From Acididesulfobacillus acetoxydans (lineage in GTDB: Bacteria > Bacillota > Desulfitobacteriia > Desulfitobacteriales > Desulfitobacteriaceae): a stretch of 64,000 nucleotides of DNA. Made by a program: the position numbers and the translations under genes. Position 1 is the first letter of the stretch, and every line of letters starts with the position of its first letter. The notes below the pieces were generated by a model. It ran no database searches and had not been told where the DNA came from. It saw only the letters and a program-made list of their open reading frames with translations. Positions 16,421-24,498 of this stretch are shown in pieces. Where the stretch lies: the NCBI RefSeq assembly GCF_900016645.1, contig NZ_CDGJ01000078.1, one strand, 5' to 3'.

Positions 16421-17181
16421 TCGGCCTTCCCTTGCCGATAGCCGTGGCTGAAACCAGGATCGTAGAGCTTGGAGCGAGAGTAAGGGGAAGTCAGGAAATC
16501 CCCCACTAAGATCTGGGCTGTTTTGCGTACGCCCTCCCGTTGGACCTGTTCCTCAATGTCCGCCAAAGTTCCCCTCAGGATCTTCTGATCCGGCCAGCTT
16601 GCCTTATAAACGACGGCTGCCGGCGTCGAGGCGGGGTAGCCCGAGCGCAGGCTCTCGACCACTTGACCGATCTCCTGCACGCTGAGGAAAATGGCCATGC
16701 TCGCTCCATGCCGGGCCAGGGCGGCCAAATTCTCTTTTTCCGGCACGGGTGTCCTGCCGGCCAAACGGGTCAGGATCAAAGTCTGGGACACGGCCGGGAG
16801 CGTGAATTCGCGCTCCAGCGCAGCGGCGGCGGCAAAAACCGAACTGACACCGGGAATGACGGAGAAAGGAATCTTTTCTTGGGATAAGCGGTCCATCTGT
16901 TCCTGAATCGCCCCATAAAGTGAGGGATCCCCCGTGTGCAAACGGACCACATATTCCCCCTTTTTTGCCCCCGAGACCATGATTTCCACGACCTCTTCCA
17001 AGGTCAAAGCGGAACTGTCGTGGAGCGGGATGCCGGGGCGGCAATGGTCCAAGAGCGCGGGATTAACCAGGGAGCCGGCATAGATGACCCGCTCCGCCCG
17101 CTCCAAGGCCTTCTGCCCTTTGAGGGTGATAAGTTCCGGGTCCCCGGGGCCGGCTCCCACAAATACCACTTCAGCGGCCAC
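16417..17181 (-). CDS. cbiF: Cobalt-precorrin-4 C11-methyltransferase
   Basis: A 254-residue tetrapyrrole methylase. Motifs in order: VVFVGAGPGDPELITLKG, VIYAGSLVNPALL, VVRLHTGDPSLYGAI, SVIPGVSSVFAAAAALEREFTLP (the LEREFTLP extension is typical of CobM/CbiF) and YKASWPDQKILRGTL. It adds the C11 methyl from SAM. It overlaps cbiL by 11 bases and cbiG by four, so it is inside the tightly packed operon. The length and motifs are normal, with no insert. Confidence 0.95.
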   Translation of the reverse strand: MAAEVVFVGAGPGDPELITLKGQKALERAERVIYAGSLVNPALLDHCRPGIPLHDSSALTLEEVVEIMVSGAKKGEYVVRLHTGDPSLYGAIQEQMDRLSQEKIPFSVIPGVSSVFAAAAALEREFTLPAVSQTLILTRLAGRTPVPEKENLAALARHGASMAIFLSVQEIGQVVESLRSGYPASTPAAVVYKASWPDQKILRGTLADIEEQVQREGVRKTAQILVGDFLTSPYSRSKLYDPGFSHGYRQGKAE

Positions 17182-17893
17182 TGTTTTCCTCCTCCTTCGC
17201 TCCCTTGACCAACATCAAACTCAAGTAGTCAATGCCCTCTTCACCCAAATCGGCCGCCTGGGGCTGCCAGCGCACCGTCTGCCCCTTTTGTCCCACTCGG
17301 GTCAGGAGGACCGCGGGCCTGCCGCTTTGCTCAAAAGTTGCGAGAAGTTCCGGCAGACGTCTGGATACTTTTAAAAAGACCAAATTGGGAAAGTCTTGAT
17401 AAGCCGCCGCCGTTTCGGCACTGGGCAAAACCAGCAGGGGTTCATCTCCCGCAGCCAAAGGAAGGTTGACCAGGGCCGCGGCCGCCGACATGGCCGTGAT
17501 CCCCGGAACGGTCCGGATGCACTCTTCCGGAACCAGTGCCCTCAGGCCGTCTACCAAGTAGCTGTAAGTACTGTAGAGAGAAGGATCTCCCAAGGTGATG
17601 AAGGCCACACTCGCTCCCTGTTCAAGATGAGCCAGAATCTTTTGCGCCCCCTCCCGCCAAGCCGCTTCCAGCCGGGCACGTTCGGAGGTCATAGGCAGTT
17701 CAAGCTCAATTATCCCGGCATCCTGACGGCAGTAGGGGCGGGCTATTTCCCAGGCAACGCTTTCTCTCTCCAAACGCGACTTGGGAATCGCCAGAAAATC
17801 CACCTGTTGCAGGATTTTTTGCGCCCGCAGGGTCAAGAGTTCTGGATCCCCGGGACCTACCCCAACTCCATAAAACACACCCCAATTTATCAC
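17171..17893 (-). CDS. cbiL: Cobalt-precorrin-2 C20-methyltransferase
   Basis: A 240-residue methylase acting on cobalt-factor II/cobalt-precorrin-2. It has YGVGVGPGDPELLTLRAQ, the CbiL-type FLAIPKS segment, VAFITLGDPSLYSTYSYL (the TYSYL tail after GDPSLYS is diagnostic for C20 methylases) and PGITAMSAAAALVNLPLA. It shares four bases with the upstream cbiET and 11 with cbiF. SAM is the methyl donor. Nothing in the sequence looks abnormal. Confidence 0.95.
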   Translation of the reverse strand: MINWGVFYGVGVGPGDPELLTLRAQKILQQVDFLAIPKSRLERESVAWEIARPYCRQDAGIIELELPMTSERARLEAAWREGAQKILAHLEQGASVAFITLGDPSLYSTYSYLVDGLRALVPEECIRTVPGITAMSAAAALVNLPLAAGDEPLLVLPSAETAAAYQDFPNLVFLKVSRRLPELLATFEQSGRPAVLLTRVGQKGQTVRWQPQAADLGEEGIDYLSLMLVKGAKEEENSGR

Positions 17894-19107
17894 AGTTCTC
17901 CTCCTTTGCGCGCTGAAGTGATAAAGATTTGGTTGAGAGATTGGGCCATGTGCAAATCGGAAATCTTTGGCCAGCGCACGGCCTGGATGGAAATGGTCTC
18001 AATGTCGGCGAAATTCAGTCTTTCCAAGGCCTCCAAACCTTTGAGGGTGTTTTCCAAAGTCACAGCCGTCATAACCAGGCGGCCGCCCTGAACCAGGGGA
18101 GCTTTTTCGATGATCGCTGCCAGCCTGCCCCGGCTGCCCCCGATAATACAGACATCCACGGGGGGAATGCGGGCGAAAATCTCCGGTGCCGTCCCGGCCA
18201 CGAGTTGTAAATTGCTGACGGCAAATTTACGCTGGTTAGCCCGAATCAGTTCCTGAGCCTCAGGGTCATTTTCCACCGCGTAGACTATTCCCTCCCCCGC
18301 CAAAGCCGCCGCCTCAATGGCGATACTTCCCGTACCCGCCCCCACATCCAAGATGTGGTCATGGAGGGAAATCTGAGCCTTGGCCAACACTTGCACCCGA
18401 ATCTCCGCTTTGGTCATGGGGACTTCGCCCCGAATAAATTCGCGGTCGGGAATGCCAATGCGCAGGGCATTGTCTTGCCAGGGGTTTTGGGGGAAAGTGG
18501 GATAAATAATGAGAATAGCGTTGCTCAACGGTTGGGGATAGCGCGCCAATTGTTCCGCGTCCAAGGTTTCCCAGACCTCTTCCGGGTAGCACAAAGAGTT
18601 ACCCACCGAAATCCTGGGGTTGATGCCGCGTTCCAGCAGCAGCTGCGCTACCTTTTGAGGAGTATTGTTTCCCCCCGTCAGGACGGCCAAAGGCTTAAGA
18701 ATAGTCCTGGGCAAACTGGCCAGGTCCCGCCCGTGAACACTGGCGAAGGAAGCGTCTTGCCAGGGAATCCCCGCCCGGGCAAAGGCAAACTGGACGGCAC
18801 TCAGACCCGGGTGCGCGTTGATGACCTCTTCCGTAAACTCCCGGCGCAAGGCCGCAAGAAAGCTGAAAAAGCCGGGGTCCCCCGAGACGAGCACACCGAC
18901 CACCATGTTTTCTTCCAATAAATTAGCCACCAGCTGCAAACTTTGCACCATATCCCCGGATAAATGGTAGCTGCCTTTGCGCAGTTCGGGAAACAGGTGA
19001 AGCACGCGTGAACTGCCGACGATGGCATCACACTGAGCCACGATGTCATGTGTCGCCTGTGGAACCCATTCCGGCCGGCCCGGGCCGACCCCGATTACAT
19101 GAATCAT
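17890..19107 (-). CDS. cbiET: Fused cobalt-precorrin-7 C5-methyltransferase / C15-methyltransferase (decarboxylating), CbiE-CbiT
   Basis: A 405-residue bifunctional enzyme equivalent to CobL. Residues about 1-200 are CbiE, a tetrapyrrole methylase with MIHVIGVGPGRPEWV, VLVSGDPGFFSFLAAL and HPGLSAVQFAFARAGIPW. Residues about 210-405 are CbiT, a class I methyltransferase with the SAM loop ILDVGAGTGSIAIEAA and the acidic YAVENDPEA. It methylates C5 and C15 and decarboxylates the C12 acetate. It is the first gene after the riboswitch, with AGGGAGG before the ATG at 19107. In related genomes cbiE and cbiT are often separate. Confidence 0.95.
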   Translation of the reverse strand: MIHVIGVGPGRPEWVPQATHDIVAQCDAIVGSSRVLHLFPELRKGSYHLSGDMVQSLQLVANLLEENMVVGVLVSGDPGFFSFLAALRREFTEEVINAHPGLSAVQFAFARAGIPWQDASFASVHGRDLASLPRTILKPLAVLTGGNNTPQKVAQLLLERGINPRISVGNSLCYPEEVWETLDAEQLARYPQPLSNAILIIYPTFPQNPWQDNALRIGIPDREFIRGEVPMTKAEIRVQVLAKAQISLHDHILDVGAGTGSIAIEAAALAGEGIVYAVENDPEAQELIRANQRKFAVSNLQLVAGTAPEIFARIPPVDVCIIGGSRGRLAAIIEKAPLVQGGRLVMTAVTLENTLKGLEALERLNFADIETISIQAVRWPKISDLHMAQSLNQIFITSARKGGEL

Positions 19108-19130
19108 GCCAAACCTCCCTTTTTAAAACG

Positions 19131-19160
19131 AAAAATCGAGCTTCTACTTCTTAAGCTCGA
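19131..19160 (-). terminator. Intrinsic terminator controlled by the B12 riboswitch
   Basis: On the minus strand TCGAGCTT (19160-19153) pairs with AAGCTCGA (19143-19136). Five T follow at 19135-19131, then another T-rich stretch. It sits between the riboswitch and the cbiET ATG, the expected place for a ligand-dependent terminator. Confidence 0.75.
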
Positions 19161-19206
19161 AATGGTTTCCCGCCAACCACATCCCCCATCGCTCGTAGGT
19201 CTGTGC

Positions 19207-19370
19207 CAACCCCGGGGCAGGTCTCCTGGCTCAAGATCATTGCTTTCACGTCCCTTCCCAGCTCACGCCGGTGGTTATCACGGAAAACTCCCTTTCACAG
19301 TGGCGGGACCGCGCCGGATTCACACCGGCTTCCCTATTATCCCTCAAAGAGGGAACCCCAAGGTATTGTG
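19207..19370 (-). promoter_or_regulatory. Adenosylcobalamin riboswitch
   Basis: On the minus strand the leader contains the conserved AAGCCGGTGTGAATCCGGC helix, then GCGGTCCCGCCACTGT with the B12-box GCCACTG. AAGCCAGGAGACCTGCC-type sequence follows at the 3' end (here GAGCCAGGAGACCTGCC). Order and spacing match the cobalamin riboswitch class. It lies 100 bases upstream of cbiET with a terminator hairpin between, so B12 should switch off the whole cbiET-to-cobD transcript. cbiD lies upstream of it and would escape this control. Confidence 0.93.
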
Positions 19371-19460
19371 TTTCAATTGTCAGGGCCAATGTCAGTTGTC
19401 AAGGTAAGGTTCAGTGCCCCAGATGAACCCAGAAATGGACGCTGCCTGTAATTATCCTTT

Positions 19461-19500
19461 CATTGCACTACCATAGATTTCATTGCACTACCATAGATTG
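19461..19500. repeat. Tandem duplication of a 20-mer
   Basis: CATTGCACTACCATAGATTT is followed at once by a second copy differing only at the last base. It lies between the riboswitch and cbiD; the rest of 19371-19638 shows nothing recognisable. Confidence 0.85.
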
Positions 19501-19638
19501 TACTACACTTAGGCCTCTTCCGCCAGACAGACCACCCCTTGTGCGGGACAAAATTTCTAAGCAAATCCTGGTAAGGGGACCGGAGCTTCGGTCCTTTCGC
19601 AACCAGAGTTTACCGCTTTGTAACTATATGTTTGCCGT

Positions 19639-20895
19639 TCAAACACCCGGCCAAGACCAGCCTGCTTCGACAAAGATGGCCGGAGCCAACTCGTCCCAAC
19701 CGATGAGTCGGCCGTCCAGCAAAGTGAACACTGTCCCAATCTCCATCTGGTCCCGCACATATTCTCGGGCCCGCCGGCTTGCTTTTCGGGCCAGACCGTT
19801 CAGGATAGATCCCTCTCCCGCCGCCATCAGTAATCCGGCCGCCCCTTCCAGCGTCGGCAGCGCGGCTAACTCTCTCAGGCGCGCGGTACTGAGTCCCGCC
19901 AGAGCGGCCTCAGCCAGCAAAATTTCCATCCGAGCATCGGCCATCCGGTTATGGGTATGAAATATCCCGCCGGCAACTTTGATCAGTTTGCCAATATGCC
20001 CGAAGAGGACGACTTCCCGGACACCCCTGTATGCCGCTTCCTCCAAGAGGAAGCCGACGAAGTTGCTCATCTGAACCACGGCCTCGGCCGGAACGCCCAG
20101 CTGCTCGGTGGCCGTGCGAAAGCCATAGTGGCCGGGGGTCAGGATGATACGATGATGGCCGTAAGCAACCGCCTGATCCAATTCGGGCAAAATCGAGGTT
20201 TTGAAGGCCTCCTCCGACATGGGCCGGACAATGCCTGTGGTGCCCAGGATGGAGAGTCCCCCTTTAATGCCCAGACGCGGGTTCAAAGTGTGCTTTGCCG
20301 CCTCTTCCCCGCGCGGAATTTCAATGGTGACTTCAACTTCCTCCCGCGGAAACACTTCGCGCACGGCGGCTTCAATCATGCGCCTGGGCACAGGATTTAT
20401 GGCCGCTTCCCCGACCGGAACCTGCAATCCGGGCTTGCTCACCCGGCCGACTCCCCTGCCGCCTTGCACCCGGATGATTCCCTGCGGAGCGAGCAGGCGC
20501 GTGGTGACGACGATAGCCAACCCGTCCGTAACATCCGGGTCGTCGCCGGCATCTTTGACGATGGTCGCGCAGGCCTCCGGAAAGCGCAAGTCCTGATTGG
20601 CTATCGGCAAGATGAGCCGACCGCCATCCGGAAGGGGAATATCCACCGTTGTCTTCTCAGGCCCCGTCTTTTCCGCTTCAGTCTTTCGCACATCTGTTGG
20701 CGGCGCATCTGTCATCCGCGCACCGGTCTCCAGCGATTTCTTGTTCTCCGGCTTCGCTTTTGCCGCTTCCTCTGTCCGCCCCCCGCGGCCGTCGATGCCT
20801 TGCAGGAGAAGGCAGCCGGCCTTGGCCGCCCCGGCCGCACAGCTTCCGGTAGTATACCCCTGTCGCCAAGTGTGGGGATCCTTATTTTTACCCAT
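19639..20895 (-). CDS. cbiD: Cobalt-precorrin-5B C1-methyltransferase with charged insert
   Basis: A 418-residue CbiD, which methylates C1 in the anaerobic pathway using a fold unrelated to the other methylases. The signature YTTGSCAAGAAKAG is at residues 14-27. It is followed by DGLAIVVTT, GGRGVGRVSKPGLQVPVGEAAINPVPRRMI, GGLSILGTTGIVRPMSEEA and LFGHIGKLIKVAGGIFHTHNRMADAR. Residues about 36-82 are a Lys/Glu/Thr-rich low-complexity insert that replaces the short loop seen in most homologues. The start at 20895 is directly supported by the family N-terminus. It lies upstream of the riboswitch, separated from cbiET by 530 bases. Confidence 0.95.
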   Translation of the reverse strand: MGKNKDPHTWRQGYTTGSCAAGAAKAGCLLLQGIDGRGGRTEEAAKAKPENKKSLETGARMTDAPPTDVRKTEAEKTGPEKTTVDIPLPDGGRLILPIANQDLRFPEACATIVKDAGDDPDVTDGLAIVVTTRLLAPQGIIRVQGGRGVGRVSKPGLQVPVGEAAINPVPRRMIEAAVREVFPREEVEVTIEIPRGEEAAKHTLNPRLGIKGGLSILGTTGIVRPMSEEAFKTSILPELDQAVAYGHHRIILTPGHYGFRTATEQLGVPAEAVVQMSNFVGFLLEEAAYRGVREVVLFGHIGKLIKVAGGIFHTHNRMADARMEILLAEAALAGLSTARLRELAALPTLEGAAGLLMAAGEGSILNGLARKASRRAREYVRDQMEIGTVFTLLDGRLIGWDELAPAIFVEAGWSWPGV

Positions 20896-21125
20896 GGCTT
20901 TTACTCATACTTTCTTGCCCTGCCTTCATGTTCTTGTCCCTCAGAACAATATTCTCCATTATCTAAGTCAAGGAGGGTTCTCGTAAGTATTCAGAAATAC
21001 CCGCATCCATTTCTATTTTATGCTTTAGCCACAGCCATTCCATGGGTCTTCTGGTTTGTGGCGGGATACATGAGTCACCTTGAACCTGTAGACAATGGAG
21101 AGAATTACCTGTTGACGGGACAGGC

Positions 21126-22511
21126 CTAGTGATGGAAACCAATCCTGTCGCCCGAACTCACCACGGAGTTACTCTGCAGATGTTCCAATTCCCTGCGCAA
21201 ATCACTCAGGAGCAGGGATACCATGTCGCGACTGACCCCGTGACGGATCAAGATGCGTTGGACAGTTGTATTCTGCCGCTCGGCCGGGAGCGGGTAGGAA
21301 GCGATCTGCCAGCCGCGCATTCTTAAACGCTCCGAAAGATCATACAGGGAAAATTCCGTTGCCTTTTCATCTCTGAGAGTATAACAAACTGCCGGTATAC
21401 CGCCGTGACCGTCATACAATATTTCCAGCCTATCTATTCCTTTCAGCTGCTCGCCCAAGTATTGGGCGCTACGGGCACAGTCGTGCTGAATGGCGGTGTA
21501 GCCCTCACGGCCCAAGCGCAAGAACTTATAGTACTGAGCGATGATCTGCCCGGCCGGTCTGGAGAAATTCAAAGCAAAGGTCGGCATTTGTCCCCCCAAA
21601 TAGTCCACGTTAAAGACCAATTCCTCGGGCAAATCGGCTAGACTTCTCCAAATCACCCAACCGACACCCAAGGGAGCCATGCCAAATTTGTGACCCGAAG
21701 CGTTAATGGATTTAACTCTGGGAATGCTAAAGTCCCACTTGAGATCCTTTTGGATAAAAGGCGCAATAAAAGCCCCGCTGGCCCCATCCACATGAATGGG
21801 AATATCCCAGCCCCTTTCATTCTCAATCACATCAAGGGCTTCCGCCAACTCCCGCACAGGTTCGTAAATCCCCGTAAATGTGCTGCCCAAAGTCGCCACG
21901 ACGCCAATCGTGTTCTCATCACAATAATCTCTTAGCTGATCGGGCCGCATACCCAACTCACCGGGCTTCAAAGGAACTTCTCTGATCTCGACATCAAAGT
22001 AACGCGCAAATTTGTGCCAGCATATCTGGACCGGCCCGCAGACAAAATTAGGATTATGCGTGGGTTTTCCCTCTGCCTCACGCCGCTTGCGCCACTGCCA
22101 TTTGAGAGCCAAGCCGCCCAGCATGGCCGCTTCACTGGATCCCGTTGTCGAGCAGCCGATGGTGCCTTTCTTGTCCGGTGCGTGCCAAAGGTTTGCCAAG
22201 ATGTTTACGCAGCGTTGTTCAATTTCGGCCGTTTGGGGATATTCATCTTTGTCTATCATGTTTTTGTCAATTGACAAATCCATAAGCTCCCGGACTTCGT
22301 CTTCAATATATGTAGTGCAAAAGGTCGCCAAGTTCTGCCGGGCATTTCCATCCATGAAGAGTTCATCACGGATTAATTGCTTTATTACCCGAGGATTAGA
22401 AGCGTCTTCCGGCAGCTTGCTTTTGGGGAGTTGCATCAGAGACACCGGATCAGTATAGATGTCTTCAAATTCTTCCTCGTCCTTTTTGGTTCTGCGACGA
22501 TGCAAGGCCAT
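21126..22511 (-). CDS. gadB: Glutamate decarboxylase
   Basis: A 461-residue PLP enzyme converting glutamate to GABA with uptake of a proton, used in acid resistance. The PLP lysine is Lys275 in INASGHKFGMAP. TTGSSEAAMLGGLALKWQW, HVDGASGAFIAPF and FNVDYLGG are near-identical in form to enterobacterial and lactobacillar GadB. The C-terminus (GFHH) is close to the length at which GadB closes its active site at neutral pH. No glutamate/GABA antiporter gene lies beside it, so export must be encoded elsewhere or GABA is used inside the cell. The gene stands alone, flanked by gaps on both sides. Confidence 0.95.
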   Translation of the reverse strand: MALHRRRTKKDEEEFEDIYTDPVSLMQLPKSKLPEDASNPRVIKQLIRDELFMDGNARQNLATFCTTYIEDEVRELMDLSIDKNMIDKDEYPQTAEIEQRCVNILANLWHAPDKKGTIGCSTTGSSEAAMLGGLALKWQWRKRREAEGKPTHNPNFVCGPVQICWHKFARYFDVEIREVPLKPGELGMRPDQLRDYCDENTIGVVATLGSTFTGIYEPVRELAEALDVIENERGWDIPIHVDGASGAFIAPFIQKDLKWDFSIPRVKSINASGHKFGMAPLGVGWVIWRSLADLPEELVFNVDYLGGQMPTFALNFSRPAGQIIAQYYKFLRLGREGYTAIQHDCARSAQYLGEQLKGIDRLEILYDGHGGIPAVCYTLRDEKATEFSLYDLSERLRMRGWQIASYPLPAERQNTTVQRILIRHGVSRDMVSLLLSDLRRELEHLQSNSVVSSGDRIGFHH

Positions 22512-22587
22512 ATTCTATCCCACCTTTCGCACACAAATATTGTCCGCATAAGTATTACCCGCACCTAAAGTGGCACTCCTGCCCTAT

Positions 22588-22806
22588 TTAATAATCCGGT
22601 ATTACCCGCACTGACTTTCTCTCCGCGACTGCCTTCCTCTCCACAACCACTATTTTTCCGTCTTCACAAATAATGTTTCCCCAGTGATACGCTATCATTC
22701 GGAGCAACAGCTTCTTACGAAATTTCGCTGTCAGAATCACGTCTTGCCTGTCAGTATATCTCTTTTCACTCGCAACATCAACACGGTAATGAGGATACTC
22801 GGCCAT
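22588..22806 (-). CDS. Possible small basic protein, unrecognised
   Basis: A 72-residue reading frame, MAEYPHYRVDVASEKRYTDR and onward, rich in Lys/Arg and hydrophobic beta-like stretches (KIVVVERKAVAERK). No family is recognised. The start has only a weak GGGG upstream and no promoter was identified. It may be a real short gene or chance. Confidence 0.3.
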   Translation of the reverse strand: MAEYPHYRVDVASEKRYTDRQDVILTAKFRKKLLLRMIAYHWGNIICEDGKIVVVERKAVAERKSVRVIPDY

Positions 22807-22826
22807 ACCCCAAAGCAGCCCCTAAG

Positions 22827-22963
22827 CCGGACGCTGTCCCGCATGAAGTATTAAAAGGCGGCACGAACGTACCGGCCTGTAGGACCGGGAGGAATCGAAA
22901 TTGCATCGGACGCTGTCAGCCGCATGAAGTATCAAAGCGGCACGAACATACCTGCAAGCACAC
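22827..22963. repeat. Imperfect direct duplication of about 47 bp
   Basis: CGGACGCTGT...GCATGAAGTAT...GCGGCACGAACRTACC occurs at about 22829-22873 and again at about 22917-22961, with small indels. The 22807-23240 gap holds this repeat and one hairpin (23204-23233) but no supported gene. Confidence 0.75.
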
Positions 22964-23240
22964 TGAAGATGAAGATATTCACAAGCACCCTCCGGACTGG
23001 AAATAAGCGGCTTCTTAGCGTATACTTTTCACCGAGGTCCTTTTGTTTTCCTACCGGTTTACAGTGTTAACCCATCTCTGATCTTTGCTCAATTTGGGGG
23101 TGAATATTTCCCCGCTGGGAGAAGACAACAACATGCATGATAACCCCCTGCGTCAATTTCCTTATGCCGTGTTCCACTTCGCCGAAGGCGGTGAGGTGAT
23201 TTTGGGGAGTATGAACAGTCGCTCACACTCCCCTCTCCCC

Positions 23241-23366
23241 TTATTCGTGGTTAGGCTTATGCGCCGCCTGGATATTGCGCTCTTTCTGTGTATCAAACTC
23301 CGAGTAGTGAGGATCCCGGAGCGTCACCGGGGATTTCGGACGGGAAACCTTCTTGTGTGCTCCCAT
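23241..23366 (-). CDS. 41-residue basic protein with perfect Shine-Dalgarno
   Basis: MGAHKKVSRPKSPVTLRDPH is the first half. The rest is hydrophilic and ends near KPNHE. AAAAAAGGAGG lies eight bases before the ATG at 23366, one of the strongest ribosome sites in the window, so I take this as a real gene. It has no hydrophobic segment and is rich in Lys/Arg/His. The size and composition recall minor small acid-soluble spore proteins, but no family motif is recognised. A GC-rich hairpin (23204-23233) lies just past the stop. It is divergent from the MoxR gene. Confidence 0.6.
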   Translation of the reverse strand: MGAHKKVSRPKSPVTLRDPHYSEFDTQKERNIQAAHKPNHE

Positions 23367-23612
23367 ATTGGCCTCCTTTTTTGCTTGGGATGAACCTATT
23401 TTCCCCCCCTCTCGCCGGTCTATGCGGACGCCGTGAGCCGGAAAAGGCTGCTTTATGGAGCGCTTGGTTCTGTGCCCGGTCAATGCTAAAATAAGAAGCG
23501 GGAGTCTTAGGCAATGGATACATGATTCCCAGGCCCAAGTGAACTTAATCGGGGAAGTCACAGCAAAATCTTGGTATCGCCACAGGATAAGGTTGCCGGG
23601 GAGGTTAGCAAA

Positions 23613-24497
23613 ATGTGGGATTCACCAGCGGCATTGCTCGAGGCCTTGGCCGACGAAGGCTACTTGTTGGATGAAGAGCCGGCGACGACGCTCTTTCTGG
23701 CCTTGGCCCTGGAAAAGCCCTGCCTGATAGAGGGTCCGGCCGGGGTCGGCAAAACTCAACTGGCCCTGGCTTTGGCCAGAGCAGCGGGCAGGCGTCTGCT
23801 CAGGCTTCAGTGCTACGAGGGGTTGGATACGGCTAAGGCCTTATACGATTGGGATTACGCCAAACAGTTATTGCGCCTCCAGGCAGGGAAAACGGAAAAT
23901 TGGGATGCGATTAAGACGGATCTGTTCGGAGCGGAATTTCTCTTGGCGCGCCCTTTGTTACAGGCGATTCGGGCCTCTGAACCCGTATTGCTGCTCATCG
24001 ACGAACTTGACAAAAGTGATGAAGAATTTGAAAGCTTCCTGCTGGAATTATTGGCGGAATTTCAAGTAACTATTCCGGAACTGGGCACGATAAGGGCAGA
24101 ACACAAGCCGGTCGTCATCCTGACCAGCAACAATGCCCGGGATTTCAGTGATGCTTTGCGGCGGCGCTGTGTCAATCTCAATCTGTCATATCCTACTTTG
24201 GAGCGGGAAGTGGCCATCTTGCGCCGGCAATGTCCCGAAATTGCTCAAAGCCTGTTAGACGATGTAGCGGAATTTGTGGCCAAAGTGCGCAAGCTCCCTC
24301 TGCGCAAACTGCCCAGCGTTTCGGAAAGCCTCGATTTTGCCCGAGCTCTGCATGCCCTGCAACGGCAACAACTTGCGCTCGACCAATTACCCGGCACCCT
24401 GGCCGTCTTGCTCAAATATCCCAAAGATCTGGCCAAGCTGGAGGAACGCCTGCAACAATGGCAAACGGAAGCTGCGCGCGCGGCCGAGGTTCAGTGA
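23613..24497 (+). CDS. MoxR-family AAA+ ATPase (CoxD-like)
   Basis: A 294-residue AAA+ ATPase, probably a chaperone that works with the VWA protein encoded next. Walker A GPAGVGKTQLALAL, Walker B LLLIDELDKSDEEFE, sensor-1 VVILTSNNARDFSDALRRRC and a helical lid are all present. The ATG at 23613 is chosen because GGGGAGG lies eight bases upstream; an in-frame TTG at 23571 has no such site. The VWA gene starts two bases after its stop. MoxR/VWA pairs help load metals or assemble large enzymes (CoxD/CoxE for CO dehydrogenase), but no client enzyme gene is adjacent. Confidence 0.9.
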   Translation: MWDSPAALLEALADEGYLLDEEPATTLFLALALEKPCLIEGPAGVGKTQLALALARAAGRRLLRLQCYEGLDTAKALYDWDYAKQLLRLQAGKTENWDAIKTDLFGAEFLLARPLLQAIRASEPVLLLIDELDKSDEEFESFLLELLAEFQVTIPELGTIRAEHKPVVILTSNNARDFSDALRRRCVNLNLSYPTLEREVAILRRQCPEIAQSLLDDVAEFVAKVRKLPLRKLPSVSESLDFARALHALQRQQLALDQLPGTLAVLLKYPKDLAKLEERLQQWQTEAARAAEVQ

Positions 24498-24498
24498 G

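Noticed and set aside
19951..21129. 392-codon plus-strand ORF opposite cbiD
   Set aside because: cbiD on the other strand carries all family motifs; the plus-strand frame matches nothing.
23085..23393. Plus-strand ORF of 102 codons starting near a GGGAG site
   Set aside because: It runs antisense through the 41-residue gene with the strong ribosome site, has no recognisable family and poor coding character.
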